Assembly (NCBI GenBank): GCA_046263055.1
Contig: JBHELO010000091.1
Location: forward strand, 1 to 33,560
Direction: 5' to 3'
DNA length: 33,560 nucleotides
Source of the DNA: DATAQC01 sp046263055
Lineage (GTDB): Bacteria > Actinomycetota > Acidimicrobiia > Acidimicrobiales > AC-14
The position numbers were made by a program, and so were the translations under genes. Of the stretch, positions 7,603 to 14,686 are shown piece by piece (position 1 is the stretch's first letter; each line of letters starts with the position of its first letter). The notes under the pieces are model-generated. The model had not been told where the DNA came from. It made no database searches and was given only the letters and a program-made list of their open reading frames with translations.

Positions 7603-8064
7603 TCAGGCGCTCAGCTCGGCCAGCACCTTCGGCGCGTGCCCGTCGGCCCGCACGTTGTACCAGGCCCGGCTGACCAGGCCGTCGGGGCCCACCAGGAACG
7701 TGGAGCGAATGACCCCGACGACCGTCCTGCCGTACAGCGTCTTCTCGCCCCACGCCCCGTAGGCCGTCATCACCGAGTGGTCGGCATCGGAGAGAAGCGG
7801 GAAGTGCAGGCCGTACTTCTCCCGGAACCGGCGGTGGCTGGCGGCGTCGTCGGGCGAGATGCCGAGCACCGGCGCGCCGGCCCGGTCGAAGGCGCCCAGG
7901 TTGTCGTTGAACTGGCAGGCTTCCTTGGTGCAGCCCGGCGTGTCGTCGGCCGGGTAGAAGTACACGACGACCGGGCGGCCGGCGAAGTCGGCGAGGGCCA
8001 CGCCGGTGCCGTCCTGGTCGGGCAGGGTGAAGTCGGGCGCGGGGTCACCTGGTGTGAGCGGCAT
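7603..8064 (-). CDS. bcp: thiol peroxidase, peroxiredoxin Q/BCP family
   Basis: 153 residues, the family length. The peroxidatic cysteine is C45 in the TPGCTKEACQF motif, with the second cysteine C50 typical of BCP enzymes that form an intramolecular disulfide. PDFTLPDQDG at the N-terminus, YFYPADDTPGC and a STFLVGPDG segment are all family hallmarks. It reduces hydrogen peroxide and organic peroxides in the cytosol using thioredoxin-type donors. The ATG at 8064 lies six bases after a TAACGT -10 box, so the mRNA is probably leaderless. Confidence 0.95.
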   Translation of the reverse strand: MPLTPGDPAPDFTLPDQDGTGVALADFAGRPVVVYFYPADDTPGCTKEACQFNDNLGAFDRAGAPVLGISPDDAASHRRFREKYGLHFPLLSDADHSVMTAYGAWGEKTLYGRTVVGVIRSTFLVGPDGLVSRAWYNVRADGHAPKVLAELSA

Positions 8065-8070
8065 GCCTTG

Positions 8071-8076
8071 ACGTTA
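8071..8076 (-). promoter_or_regulatory. -10 box TAACGT of a leaderless bcp transcript
   Basis: TAACGT on the minus strand ends six bases before the bcp ATG, the spacing expected when transcription starts at the start codon. Confidence 0.5.
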
Positions 8077-8100
8077 GGTCCGGGGCCAGCCAGGATCCCG

Positions 8101-9225
8101 TCACCGCCGCGGGGCAGGCGCCGTCTCGGCGACGATCAGGTCCACCACCCCCTCCAGGGTGGCGGTGCGGGCGAAGGCCTGTCGTTGGCGAGCCGCTCCG
8201 GTGCCGCCGGCCAGCACCCGCTCGACGCCGGCGCGGATCTCGTCCCACTCCCCCGCCGCCTCCAGCGCGGGGCGCACCAGTGCGAGTAGGCGGCCCACCA
8301 CCTGGGCGGCGGGCATTGATCGCCCCGCCTCCAGGTCCACCAGTTCCCCCTCGGTCCCGTAACGGGCCGCCCGCCAGGCGGCGGCCCGCAGCAGTTCGGG
8401 GCGCGGCGCCGCCGCCTCCGCCCCGTCGGCCACGCAAGCCGCCAGCGTGGCCACCAGGGCCCGCAACAGACCTGCCACCATCACCGTCTCGTCCACCCGC
8501 AGGCAGGCGTCGGTGACCCGGAACTCCAGGGTGTCGTAGCGGGCCGAGGGGCGGACGTCCCAGTACACCCGGGCCGGGCCGTCCACCGCCCCGACGGCCA
8601 TGAGGTCGGCCACCACCCGGTCGTACTCGGCCCGGTCGGCAAAGGGGGCGGGGGTGCCGGCGGTGGGCCACCGGCTCCAGATCTCGGAGCGGAAGCTGGC
8701 GTACCCGGTGTCGTCGCCCATCCAGAACGGCGAGTTGGCGGCCAGGGCCCGCACCACCGGGAGCCACGGGAGGGCCCGGTTCAGCACCTGCACGGCCACT
8801 TCGGCGTCGGCTACGCCGACGTGCACGTGGCACCCGCACACCAGTTGCTCGCGCGCCACCTGCTGGTAGTCGCGCTCGAGCCGGAGGTAGGACGCCTTCG
8901 GGGTGAACGCCACCGCGTCCCCCGGCGGCATCGGATGGGTTCCCGCCGACGCCACCCGGCACCCGGCCGCCTCGGCGGCGGTGGCCACCGCCCGGCGCAG
9001 GCGCGTGACCTCGGCCCGCACCTCGCCGAGGGTTCGGCACACCTCGGTGCCGGTTTCCACCTGGGCGAGCTGGAGCTCGTGCTCCACCTGGCCCCGGGCC
9101 CCGGCCGCGGCTCGGGCCCCGTCCAGCACGCGCGCCGCGGCGGGCACCAGCCGGCGGCTCTCGGCATCCACCAGGAGGAACTCCTCCTCCACGCCCACGG
9201 TCAGGTCATCGCCCTCGGGGGCCAT
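8101..9225 (-). CDS. carboxylate-amine ligase, YbdK/GCS2-type glutamate-cysteine ligase family
   Basis: 374 residues, typical of the YbdK branch of the GCS2 family. Motifs: VGVEEEFLLVD at the N-terminus, EHELQLAQVETGT, GTHPMP, the CGCHVHVG segment, SEIWSRW and LEFRVTDACLR. Members ligate the gamma-carboxylate of glutamate to an amine with ATP, although many have weak or unknown substrates; mycothiol-producing actinobacteria often carry several. The open frame runs on to 9786, but the ATG at 9225 is preceded by GGGGAGGATG and starts just before the conserved VEEEF motif. Upstream, on the other strand, is the decayed cupredoxin region. Confidence 0.85.
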   Translation of the reverse strand: MAPEGDDLTVGVEEEFLLVDAESRRLVPAAARVLDGARAAAGARGQVEHELQLAQVETGTEVCRTLGEVRAEVTRLRRAVATAAEAAGCRVASAGTHPMPPGDAVAFTPKASYLRLERDYQQVAREQLVCGCHVHVGVADAEVAVQVLNRALPWLPVVRALAANSPFWMGDDTGYASFRSEIWSRWPTAGTPAPFADRAEYDRVVADLMAVGAVDGPARVYWDVRPSARYDTLEFRVTDACLRVDETVMVAGLLRALVATLAACVADGAEAAAPRPELLRAAAWRAARYGTEGELVDLEAGRSMPAAQVVGRLLALVRPALEAAGEWDEIRAGVERVLAGGTGAARQRQAFARTATLEGVVDLIVAETAPAPRR

Positions 9226-9288
9226 CCGGGCATCCTCCCCGAAGCCGGAGGGGGCGAACCGCGAGCTACTGTCGGCGCCCGGTCCGGG

Positions 9289-9919
9289 TGGCGGGCGCCG
9301 GGGAGCCAGCCCCACTCGGTGACCATCCTCCGCCTGGGCGGGCCACGCCGGCGCCCGGCACCGACCCGTCGCTCCTGGCTCCCTCAGTCCCGGCGGACGG
9401 TCGCTACGACGGCCACCGCCTGGTGAGCAGCGGCCTGCCGTTCCCAGGGTCGCCGGCCGGGAGCTCGTTCCGCCCGCGGTTCGACCGGGCGGGCACCTTC
9501 CGCTACGCCGACGTCCTGCATCCGGAGATGGCGGGGACGGTGAACGTGGTGCCCGGTCGGGGGCGGCCGACAGCCCGGCCCGGGTGGCGGCCCCGGGCGT
9601 CCCCCACACGGCCACCTTCGGGCTGGCGGAGGCCACGCCGGCGACCGCCCCGGTGGGGGCGACGGCTCCCGTTCCCGGCCCGTCCCCCCAGCCGCTCGAC
9701 GCCGGCTCCGTGGTCAGCACCGGTGCCCTGCCGCCCGCCGAGACCGGTCCGGTCAGCGGCCTGGCCGGTTCGGGCGGCCGGTTCACGGTGATCGTGCCGG
9801 CGGCCGGCGACTACCCCTTCGTGTGCCTGTTCCACCGGGCCAGCGGCATGGCCGGCACCCTGCTGGTCACCTGGGCGGTGGTACCGTCGGCCCCCGTTGC
9901 CGTCCGGGAACAGGCCCCC
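9289..9919 (+). pseudogene. decayed tandem cupredoxin gene, two frameshifts, 5' end missing
   Basis: Translating in shifting frames gives a continuous two-domain plastocyanin-like protein. Frame at 9289: W-R-A-P-G-S-Q-P-H-S-V-T. Near 9340 it shifts to a frame with TDPSLLAPS, YDGHRLVSSG and FRYADVLHPEMAGTV. Near 9570 it shifts again to ADSPARVAAPGVPHTATFG and YPFVCLFHRASGMAGTLLVT. Both shifts would be repaired by one extra G next to a short G-run. The second domain keeps the copper ligands (His of PHTATF; Cys, His and Met of CLFHRASGM); the first has Asp where the Cys should be. There is no signal peptide or start, because the divergent ligase gene begins at 9225. The last frame runs without a stop into the next lipoprotein. 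True decay and sequencing error are both possible. Confidence 0.6.
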
Positions 9920-10309
9920 ATGAGACGACTGGTGTTGGTGTTCGCGGTGGTGTCGCTGCTGGCCGCCGGGTGCGGTGGTGGCTCCGCCGCCGCGCCGGTG
10001 AAGCTGGCGGGCACGACCAACAACCACGGCACCAGCACCGCCAAGGACGACCTGGCCGTCAAGATCAGCGACTACTACTTCTCTGCCACCTTCCTGCGGG
10101 CCACCGCCGGCCAGAAGTTCAGCGTCCAGCTCCGCAACGACGGCGCCGCGCGCCACACGTTCACCAGCGAGGAGATGGGCGTGGACCTCGAACTGGCCCC
10201 CGGTGCCAGTCGCACCGTCAGCCTGACCGCCCCCTCCTCCGGCTTCACCGCCTTCCACTGCCGGTTCCATCAGTCGCTGGGGATGCAGGGCGCCGTCTTC
10301 GTCCGCTGA
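9920..10309 (+). CDS. cupredoxin-domain lipoprotein
   Basis: 129 residues. An N-terminal lipoprotein signal peptide ends in LLAAGC, predicting lipidation of C18, followed by a Gly/Ser/Ala linker. The rest is a small cupredoxin: ISDYYFSATFLRATAGQKFSVQL early, then H79 (ARHTF), C114 and H117 (HCRFH) and M122 (GMQG), a complete type-1 copper site. It is expected on the outer face of the membrane as an electron carrier or copper-binding protein. The ATG at 9920 is in frame with the upstream remnant, with no stop between them; the signal peptide fixes this start. The ribosome site is weak. Confidence 0.85.
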   Translation: MRRLVLVFAVVSLLAAGCGGGSAAAPVKLAGTTNNHGTSTAKDDLAVKISDYYFSATFLRATAGQKFSVQLRNDGAARHTFTSEEMGVDLELAPGASRTVSLTAPSSGFTAFHCRFHQSLGMQGAVFVR

Positions 10310-10417
10310 GTCGCTGAGCCGCCGGCGACTGAACCGCCGCCGCCGACTCCTCCGGGGCGGCGGGGTGCCGGGCCGCCGGAGGGTGGGCCGCCGGGTGCCG
10401 CCCGGTGCCGGAGCCGT

Positions 10418-10423
10418 TAGGTT
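10418..10423 (+). promoter_or_regulatory. -10 box TAGGTT of a leaderless start
   Basis: TAGGTT ends seven bases before the GTG at 10431. The intervening GAGGGCC could also act as a ribosome site, so leadered and leaderless use cannot be told apart. Confidence 0.45.
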
Positions 10424-10430
10424 GAGGGCC

Positions 10431-12185
10431 GTGCCGCGAATCGAGATCGAGCTCACCAGCTCTCAGCCGGACGGCACCTGGACGTGGCGGGCGGCCGGGG
10501 CGCGCCAGCCCCGGGGGGTGCTCGACGGCCGCCTGCTGGAGGGCGGCGCGGCGGTGGGGGACGTGCTCCGCGCCGACTGCGACGTGGACCTCGACGGCAC
10601 CCGGGTCACAGCCGTGCTGCCGTCGCGAGGCAAGCGGTCGGAGCCCGAGCGGTTGGCCATCCTGGGCTCGGGCCGGGAGGCGCCGTTGGTGACCCAGGAC
10701 GGCGGCGCACCCGACCTGCGGGAGCGGCCTCGCCGGGACGGGCGTTCCGACCGCCGGCCGGGACGAATGGGGGACGGCGCCGGGCGTCCCGGCGGCGGCC
10801 CGGGCGGTGACCGGCGGCCCGGAGCCCGGCCCGACGACGGCCGGGGCGGGACCGATCGCCGGCCACGGGCCGATGGCGGTGCCGACCGCAGGGAGGCGGC
10901 CCGAGGGGACCGCCCGGCCGGCGGCCCCCGGGGTGGCAGCCGGGCCGGCAGCGACGGGCCCAGCGGCGACCGGGCCCGCAGCGACCGTCCCAGCGGCGAC
11001 CAGGCTCGGGCCGACAGGGCCGGCACCGACCGGCCGGGTGCCGACCGGCCGGGCGGAGATCGTCGGGCCGGCGCCCGCGCCAACCGCCCGGCCGGGGCTC
11101 GCCCCGGGGGCCGGGAGCGGCCGGCCGGTCATCCCGACCACGCCCGGAGGTCCCGTCCCGAGCCCGCCCCGGCGGCCCGGCCCCGAGCCAAGCGGCTGTC
11201 GCCCGGCCGCACACACCGTGACGCGGTGCTGGCCGAGCTGCCGCCCGAGCAGCGCCCGGTGGCCGAGCAGGTCCTGCGGGGCGGGATCCCCTCGGTTCGC
11301 CAGGCGGTGCAGGAGCAGAACGCCAAGGCCCGGGCGGCCGGGGACCCCGAGGTCAAGGCCGACGCCCTGGTGGGGCTGGCCGAGGCGCTCCTCCCCCGCT
11401 TGCGAGCCGCCGAGTGGCGGGACCGGGCCGAGGCAGCGGCCGCTGACGCCGGCGACATCGGCCTGCGCGACCTGCGGGCGGTGGTGGCCGGCTCCGATGC
11501 CGCCGGGCGGGACGACGAGAGCCGGGCCCTGATCGTCACTCTCAAGGACGCCCTTGAGCGGCGCAGCGCCGAGGAGCGCGACGCATGGGTGGCCGAGGTG
11601 CGAGCCTCCCTGACCGACGGTCGAGTGGTGCGGGCGCTACGGGTCAGCGGCCGACCGCCGGAGCCGGGGGTCCGCTTCCCGACCGACCTGGCCGTCGAGC
11701 TGGGCACGGCGGCGGGCTCGGCCATGACCGCCGAGACGGCCCCCGACCGGTGGGCCGCCCTGCTGGACGCCGTCGTCGCCTCCCCGGTGCGCCGCACCGT
11801 CCAGCCCCACGGCGTCCCCGCCGAGCGGGGCGAGGACCTGGAGCGGGCCTTGCGCCTGGCCGCCCCCCGGGTGCCGGCGCTGGCCGCCCTCCTGGGTGGC
11901 GTCAAGCCGCCGGCCCCCCGCCCGCCCCGCCCCACCGGCGCCCGCCCCGCCCCACCGCCGCCCGCCGCCACCGCCGCCCCACCCGCGTCCGCCCCCACCC
12001 CGGCGGTGGTGCCGCCAGCCACAGAGCCGGCGATGGCCGCCGAGCCAGCACCCGCCGGACCAGCACCCGCCGAGTCGGCAGCCGCCGACCCCCCGCCCGC
12101 CGAGGGGGAGCCGGCGCCTGCCCAGCCGGCTGCGGCGTCAGGCGATGACGGGAACGATGCCGTGCTCGTGGAGGAACTCGGCTAG
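10431..12185 (+). CDS. large protein with RGD/P-rich disordered repeat region, unknown function
   Basis: 584 residues from the GTG at 10431. Residues 1-75 form a compact beta-rich domain (IEIELTSSQPDGTWTWRAAG, then GVLDGRLLEGG and VGDVLRAD) that I associate with uncharacterised actinobacterial proteins. Residues about 95-255 are low-complexity Arg, Gly, Asp and Pro with repeated motifs such as SDRPSGD, TDRPGADRPGGD and RPAGARPGG. Residues about 260-485 are helical and charged, without a family that I recognise (PPEQRPVAEQVLRGG, LVGLAEALLPRLRAAEWRDRA). The tail from about 490 is Pro/Ala-rich. The Arg-rich disordered middle suggests RNA or nucleic-acid binding, which is inference only. A TAGGTT box precedes the start by seven bases. 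The last 48 bases overlap the convergent NUDIX gene. Confidence 0.7.
   Translation: MPRIEIELTSSQPDGTWTWRAAGARQPRGVLDGRLLEGGAAVGDVLRADCDVDLDGTRVTAVLPSRGKRSEPERLAILGSGREAPLVTQDGGAPDLRERPRRDGRSDRRPGRMGDGAGRPGGGPGGDRRPGARPDDGRGGTDRRPRADGGADRREAARGDRPAGGPRGGSRAGSDGPSGDRARSDRPSGDQARADRAGTDRPGADRPGGDRRAGARANRPAGARPGGRERPAGHPDHARRSRPEPAPAARPRAKRLSPGRTHRDAVLAELPPEQRPVAEQVLRGGIPSVRQAVQEQNAKARAAGDPEVKADALVGLAEALLPRLRAAEWRDRAEAAAADAGDIGLRDLRAVVAGSDAAGRDDESRALIVTLKDALERRSAEERDAWVAEVRASLTDGRVVRALRVSGRPPEPGVRFPTDLAVELGTAAGSAMTAETAPDRWAALLDAVVASPVRRTVQPHGVPAERGEDLERALRLAAPRVPALAALLGGVKPPAPRPPRPTGARPAPPPPAATAAPPASAPTPAVVPPATEPAMAAEPAPAGPAPAESAAADPPPAEGEPAPAQPAAASGDDGNDAVLVEELG
10780..11160 (+). repeat. degenerate GC-rich repeat coding the R/G/D/P tract
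   Basis: Short imperfect units such as GACCGGCCGGG and AGCGGCGACC recur through this stretch, clearest at about 10949-11075, and encode the repeated DRPSGD / DRPGAD peptides. Several frames are open because of the composition. Confidence 0.5.
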
Positions 12186-12539
12186 GCCGTCGGCCAGCCG
12201 GCGGTGGGCCACCTCCTCGAGGGGCACCCACGCCGCCTCCACCGCGTCGTCACCGGGCGTGGGCTCGGTGGGCTCCAGCACGGTGACTGCGAAGTCCAGG
12301 ATCACGTAGTGGTGGTCGGGGGCCATGCGCTCCACCCAGCCCACCAGCTCGTCACACACGCCCTCCAGGCCCGTCTCCTCGGCCAGCTCCCGCAACACGG
12401 CCTCGGCCAGGGTCTCCCCCGCCTCCACCCGGCCGCCGGGCACCGACCACGTGCCCGCCGCCGGCCCCCGGCCCCGGCGGATGAGCAGGAGGCGTTCCTC
12501 GGCCACCGCGATGGCCCCGACGCACACCTCGGGCCTCAT
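12138..12539 (-). CDS. NUDIX hydrolase
   Basis: 133 residues with a complete Nudix box G-x5-E-x7-R-E-x2-E-E-x-G at about residues 39-61 (GRVEAGETLAEAVLRELAEE, then TGL). It binds a divalent metal and hydrolyses nucleoside-diphosphate-linked compounds; the substrate is not readable, and the short length resembles MutT-like or ADP-ribose-type enzymes. Its ATG at 12539 overlaps the TGA of the GNAT gene in an ATGA, so translation is probably coupled. The 3' end overlaps the convergent repeat-rich gene by 48 bases. Confidence 0.9.
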   Translation of the reverse strand: MRPEVCVGAIAVAEERLLLIRRGRGPAAGTWSVPGGRVEAGETLAEAVLRELAEETGLEGVCDELVGWVERMAPDHHYVILDFAVTVLEPTEPTPGDDAVEAAWVPLEEVAHRRLADGLAEFLHEHGIVPVIA

Positions 12540-13042
12540 GCCGGCGCCGGACTCGGTCCGCTGTCGGGAGGCGCGGCCAGCGAGTGGTGCATGACGAGCT
12601 TGCGGGCGGTGAAGCCCGACTCCTCGAAGAAGTTCTTGGTGAGGCGGGCCCCGGGCAGGGCCATGGCGTCCATCCCGAAGCACCCCCGGGCCACCGACCA
12701 GCCCATCAGGTCGTCCATCATGGCCTCGCCCAGGCCGATGCCCCGGGCCCCGTCCTCCACGAAGATGTCGTCCACCACGCCGAGGCGGGAGCCGTCGCCC
12801 AGCACCTCCAGCCGCACCACCGCATAGCCCAGGATGACGCCGTCGACGGTGCCCGCCACCACCAGGCTGGCAGGATCGGCCACCGCCGCCGCCAGGCCGT
12901 CCTCCACCGGCTCGGCGCGCGCCTCCCCGGCCCGCCAGACGGCGCCCCCCCGCTGGGCTGCCAGCTCCTCGATGGCCATTCGGGCCAGCTCGGCCAGCCG
13001 GGCGACGTCAGCCTGGTCCGCCGGGCGGGACGCCTCGCTCAC
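12536..13042 (-). CDS. GNAT-family N-acetyltransferase
   Basis: 168 residues with the GNAT fold. The acetyl-CoA loop is VDDIFVEDGARGIGLGEAM (R-G-x-G-x-G/A type) near residues 90-110, followed by the NFFEESGFTARKL motif near the C-terminus. The substrate is unknown. The gene sits between a hypothetical gene (20-base gap) and the NUDIX gene (four-base overlap) in a three-gene minus-strand operon. Confidence 0.85.
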   Translation of the reverse strand: MSEASRPADQADVARLAELARMAIEELAAQRGGAVWRAGEARAEPVEDGLAAAVADPASLVVAGTVDGVILGYAVVRLEVLGDGSRLGVVDDIFVEDGARGIGLGEAMMDDLMGWSVARGCFGMDAMALPGARLTKNFFEESGFTARKLVMHHSLAAPPDSGPSPAPA

Positions 13043-13061
13043 CGCCGCCCGGCCGGGATCC

Positions 13062-13676
13062 TCACGCCCCGGACCGCAGTTGGGCGACCTTCAGGAGCAC
13101 CGTCTTGCGGGCTCTGGACGACTGCTCGTAAGCCCGCACCGCGTCCAGCTCGTCGGGCGACAGGCCGGGAAGGCGCTGCACGATCTGGGATGCCGAGAGG
13201 GTGTCGTACCCGGGGATGGGCAGGGCGCCGGCGTCCAGCCGGGCTGATGCCGGACCACCCGGCGGGGCGGCGACGACGCGTGGACCTCTCTCGGTGGGCG
13301 CCCATCGGGGCCTGGCCTCGGGGCCGGGCCCCGTATCGGAGGCCGCCGCTCCGGGTGTGGCCGCCTGGGCGCCGTTCGCGCCGGACGCCGTCCGGCCGCC
13401 CGGGGCGGGAGGGGCGGACGGGGCGAGGCCCAAGCCGGCCAGCAGGCCCTCGGCCTGGGAGGCGGCCCGGCGCAGGGCGTCGCCGGCCTGGCGGCGGCCC
13501 TGGCGTATCGCCAGCTGACCGAGCATGCGTGCGGTGCCGAACTGGGCGCCGAGCTGGCGCCGTCCGGCATCGGCCCACCTCGGGACCACGTCGCGCGCGG
13601 CCAGGGCCAGGCCCACCGGCGCGTAGAGCGCCACGTCGAGCACCCGCTCGACGGGGGACGAGTTGGGAGGCGTCAT
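13062..13676 (-). CDS. hypothetical protein with conserved C-terminal helical domain (DUF8129-like)
   Basis: 204 residues. The N-terminus has a helical region with a hydrophobic stretch (VLDVALYAPVGLALAARDVV) and amphipathic helices up to about residue 85. A Pro/Gly/Ala-rich linker spans about 85-150. The C-terminal about 50 residues (IPGYDTLSASQIVQRLPGL, then SPDELDAVRAYEQSSRARKTVL) resemble a small domain found at the end of many actinobacterial proteins that I know as DUF8129. No catalytic motif is seen. It heads the operon with the GNAT and NUDIX genes. The ATG at 13676 has no clear ribosome site. Confidence 0.6.
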   Translation of the reverse strand: MTPPNSSPVERVLDVALYAPVGLALAARDVVPRWADAGRRQLGAQFGTARMLGQLAIRQGRRQAGDALRRAASQAEGLLAGLGLAPSAPPAPGGRTASGANGAQAATPGAAASDTGPGPEARPRWAPTERGPRVVAAPPGGPASARLDAGALPIPGYDTLSASQIVQRLPGLSPDELDAVRAYEQSSRARKTVLLKVAQLRSGA

Positions 13677-13744
13677 GGCGCGAGTCTGCTACGGGCGGGA
13701 AGGGAGCGGTGACCGGCGCCAGCCGGAGGCAGCACCCGCCCCGG

Positions 13745-14263
13745 TCAGACGCAGTCCCGGCAGAGCATGCGGTCGGGGTCGGCCAGCTGGCTCGGGTGTT
13801 TCACGAGGAAGCAGGACTGGCACACGAACTCGCCCGGCTTCTTCACCGGCACACGCGAGGAGCCGTCGGCCCGCTCCTCGGGGTCGGGCGCCTCGTCCTC
13901 GTCCTCGTCGTCCTCCACCACGACCAGGCGGTCCTTGAGGATCACGTCCAGCCCCGCTTCCACGTCGTCGGGGTCGAGGTCGTCGTCGTCCTCGTCGTCC
14001 TCGTCGTCGTCCTCCGTGGCGGGTGCCGGCGCCGGCTCGTCGGCCACGACCTCGTGCGCCCCGTCGTCCTCGGCGGCGTCCTCCCCGCCCAGGTCGTCCC
14101 CAGCCAGGTCGTCCCCAGCCAGGTCGTCGGCGGCCAGGTCGTCGCCGGCCAGGTCGTCGTCCGCCAGGTCATCCTCGTCGAGGTCGTCCTCGTCGAGGTC
14201 GTCGTCGAGAAGTTCGGCCGGCTCCTCGAGGTCCTCCAGGTCGGCGTCGTCTTCGTCAGCCAT
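13745..14263 (-). CDS. acidic repeat protein with C-terminal zinc ribbon, DUF4193-like
   Basis: 172 residues from the ATG at 14263, with GAGGAT about ten bases upstream; the open frame beyond it looks non-coding. Residues 20-60 are a run of five-residue acidic repeats of D-D-L-x-x type, followed by further Asp/Glu-rich stretches. The C-terminus carries a four-cysteine zinc site: C148-x2-C151 and C168-x2-C171, in EFVCQSCFLVKHPSQLA...CRDC. That end is close to the actinobacterial DUF4193 proteins, which are normally about 100 residues and far less acidic, so this one is expanded by the repeats. Function unknown; a highly acidic Zn-ribbon protein could act as a nucleic-acid mimic or bind RNA polymerase, which is speculation. 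Confidence 0.75.
   Translation of the reverse strand: MADEDDADLEDLEEPAELLDDDLDEDDLDEDDLADDDLAGDDLAADDLAGDDLAGDDLGGEDAAEDDGAHEVVADEPAPAPATEDDDEDDEDDDDLDPDDVEAGLDVILKDRLVVVEDDEDEDEAPDPEERADGSSRVPVKKPGEFVCQSCFLVKHPSQLADPDRMLCRDCV
14084..14206 (-). repeat. 15-base repeat coding acidic D-D-L-x-x units
   Basis: About eight consecutive 15-base units, read on the plus strand as variants of CCAGGTCGTCCCCAG, encode the acidic pentapeptides of the DUF4193-like protein. Neighbouring copies are nearly identical, suggesting recent slippage or unequal exchange. Confidence 0.75.
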
Positions 14264-14397
14264 GCTGCGGATCCTCACCGGGAAATCGACCGAGAGGTGA
14301 CCGCAGGAGCGCGGGCACCGGGGGGTTACGGGGCCGGGAGCATAGACGACACCGTCGGTGCCCAGGCACGGGTCGAGCCCCGCCACGGAGCCGCCTC

Positions 14398-14599
14398 ACC
14401 GGGACCCAGGGGACCGTTGGTGCCGCTCCTCGAGCCCGCCCCCGCGGCCCCGGCAGGTGCCGGTGACGGGAGGGGTTTTTGGAGCGTTCTCTACTTGGTC
14501 CCCTGAATCCCTGCTGCCCTTCGACCACCCCCTCGGCACCGACTCCTGATGGGCGGCGCCGAGGCCCACGACCGGCGGTGGGGCGCTCGGGGACCCGGT
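14398..14599 (-). ncRNA. candidate structured RNA or long leader upstream of the DUF4193-like gene
   Basis: No protein gene in this gap is convincing. On the minus strand the sequence contains nested complementary segments. P1 joins 14591-14599 with 14398-14406 (8 of 9 pairs). P2 is an 11-bp hairpin, 14554-14564 with 14531-14541, loop 12 bases; one of its pairs is G-U on this strand but would be A-C on the other. P3 joins 14497-14505 with 14407-14415 (9 of 9), directly abutting P1. P4 joins 14481-14486 with 14424-14429 inside P3. P5 is a small hairpin at 14450-14463. A small stem fits 14565-14583. In GC-rich DNA single helices of this length can arise by chance, so the nesting is the main argument. 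A strong promoter precedes it. A 77-codon open frame (14396-14629) on the same strand matches nothing I know. Confidence 0.3.
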
Positions 14600-14600
14600 A

Positions 14601-14629
14601 ACAGTCGCGAGTCCCATCCCCGCTGTCAA
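14601..14629 (-). promoter_or_regulatory. promoter TTGACA-17-GACTGT
   Basis: A perfect -35 TTGACA (14624-14629) is followed after 17 bases by GACTGT (14601-14606) on the minus strand. This is the only consensus -35 box noticed in the window. Transcription would start near 14594, leaving about 330 bases before the DUF4193-like start codon. Confidence 0.5.
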
Positions 14630-14686
14630 GCGCAGATCGACGGTCGGAGAACCCCTTTGACCAGCCTCTTTGCGCGTCGAGGCAGG

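Noticed and set aside
9226..9786. N-terminal extension of the YbdK-like ligase
   Set aside because: The extension is low complexity, lies antisense to cupredoxin sequence, and the ATG at 9225 has a strong ribosome site before the conserved motif.
14450..14480. Hairpin plus GGGGTTTTTGG as a plus-strand intrinsic terminator
   Set aside because: The T-run is about twelve bases from the hairpin and no plus-strand gene ends nearby.
14396..14629. 77-codon open frame on the minus strand in the intergenic gap
   Set aside because: No ribosome site, and its start overlaps the -35 to -10 interval of the promoter. A short peptide gene cannot be excluded, but the RNA explanation fits the pairing better.
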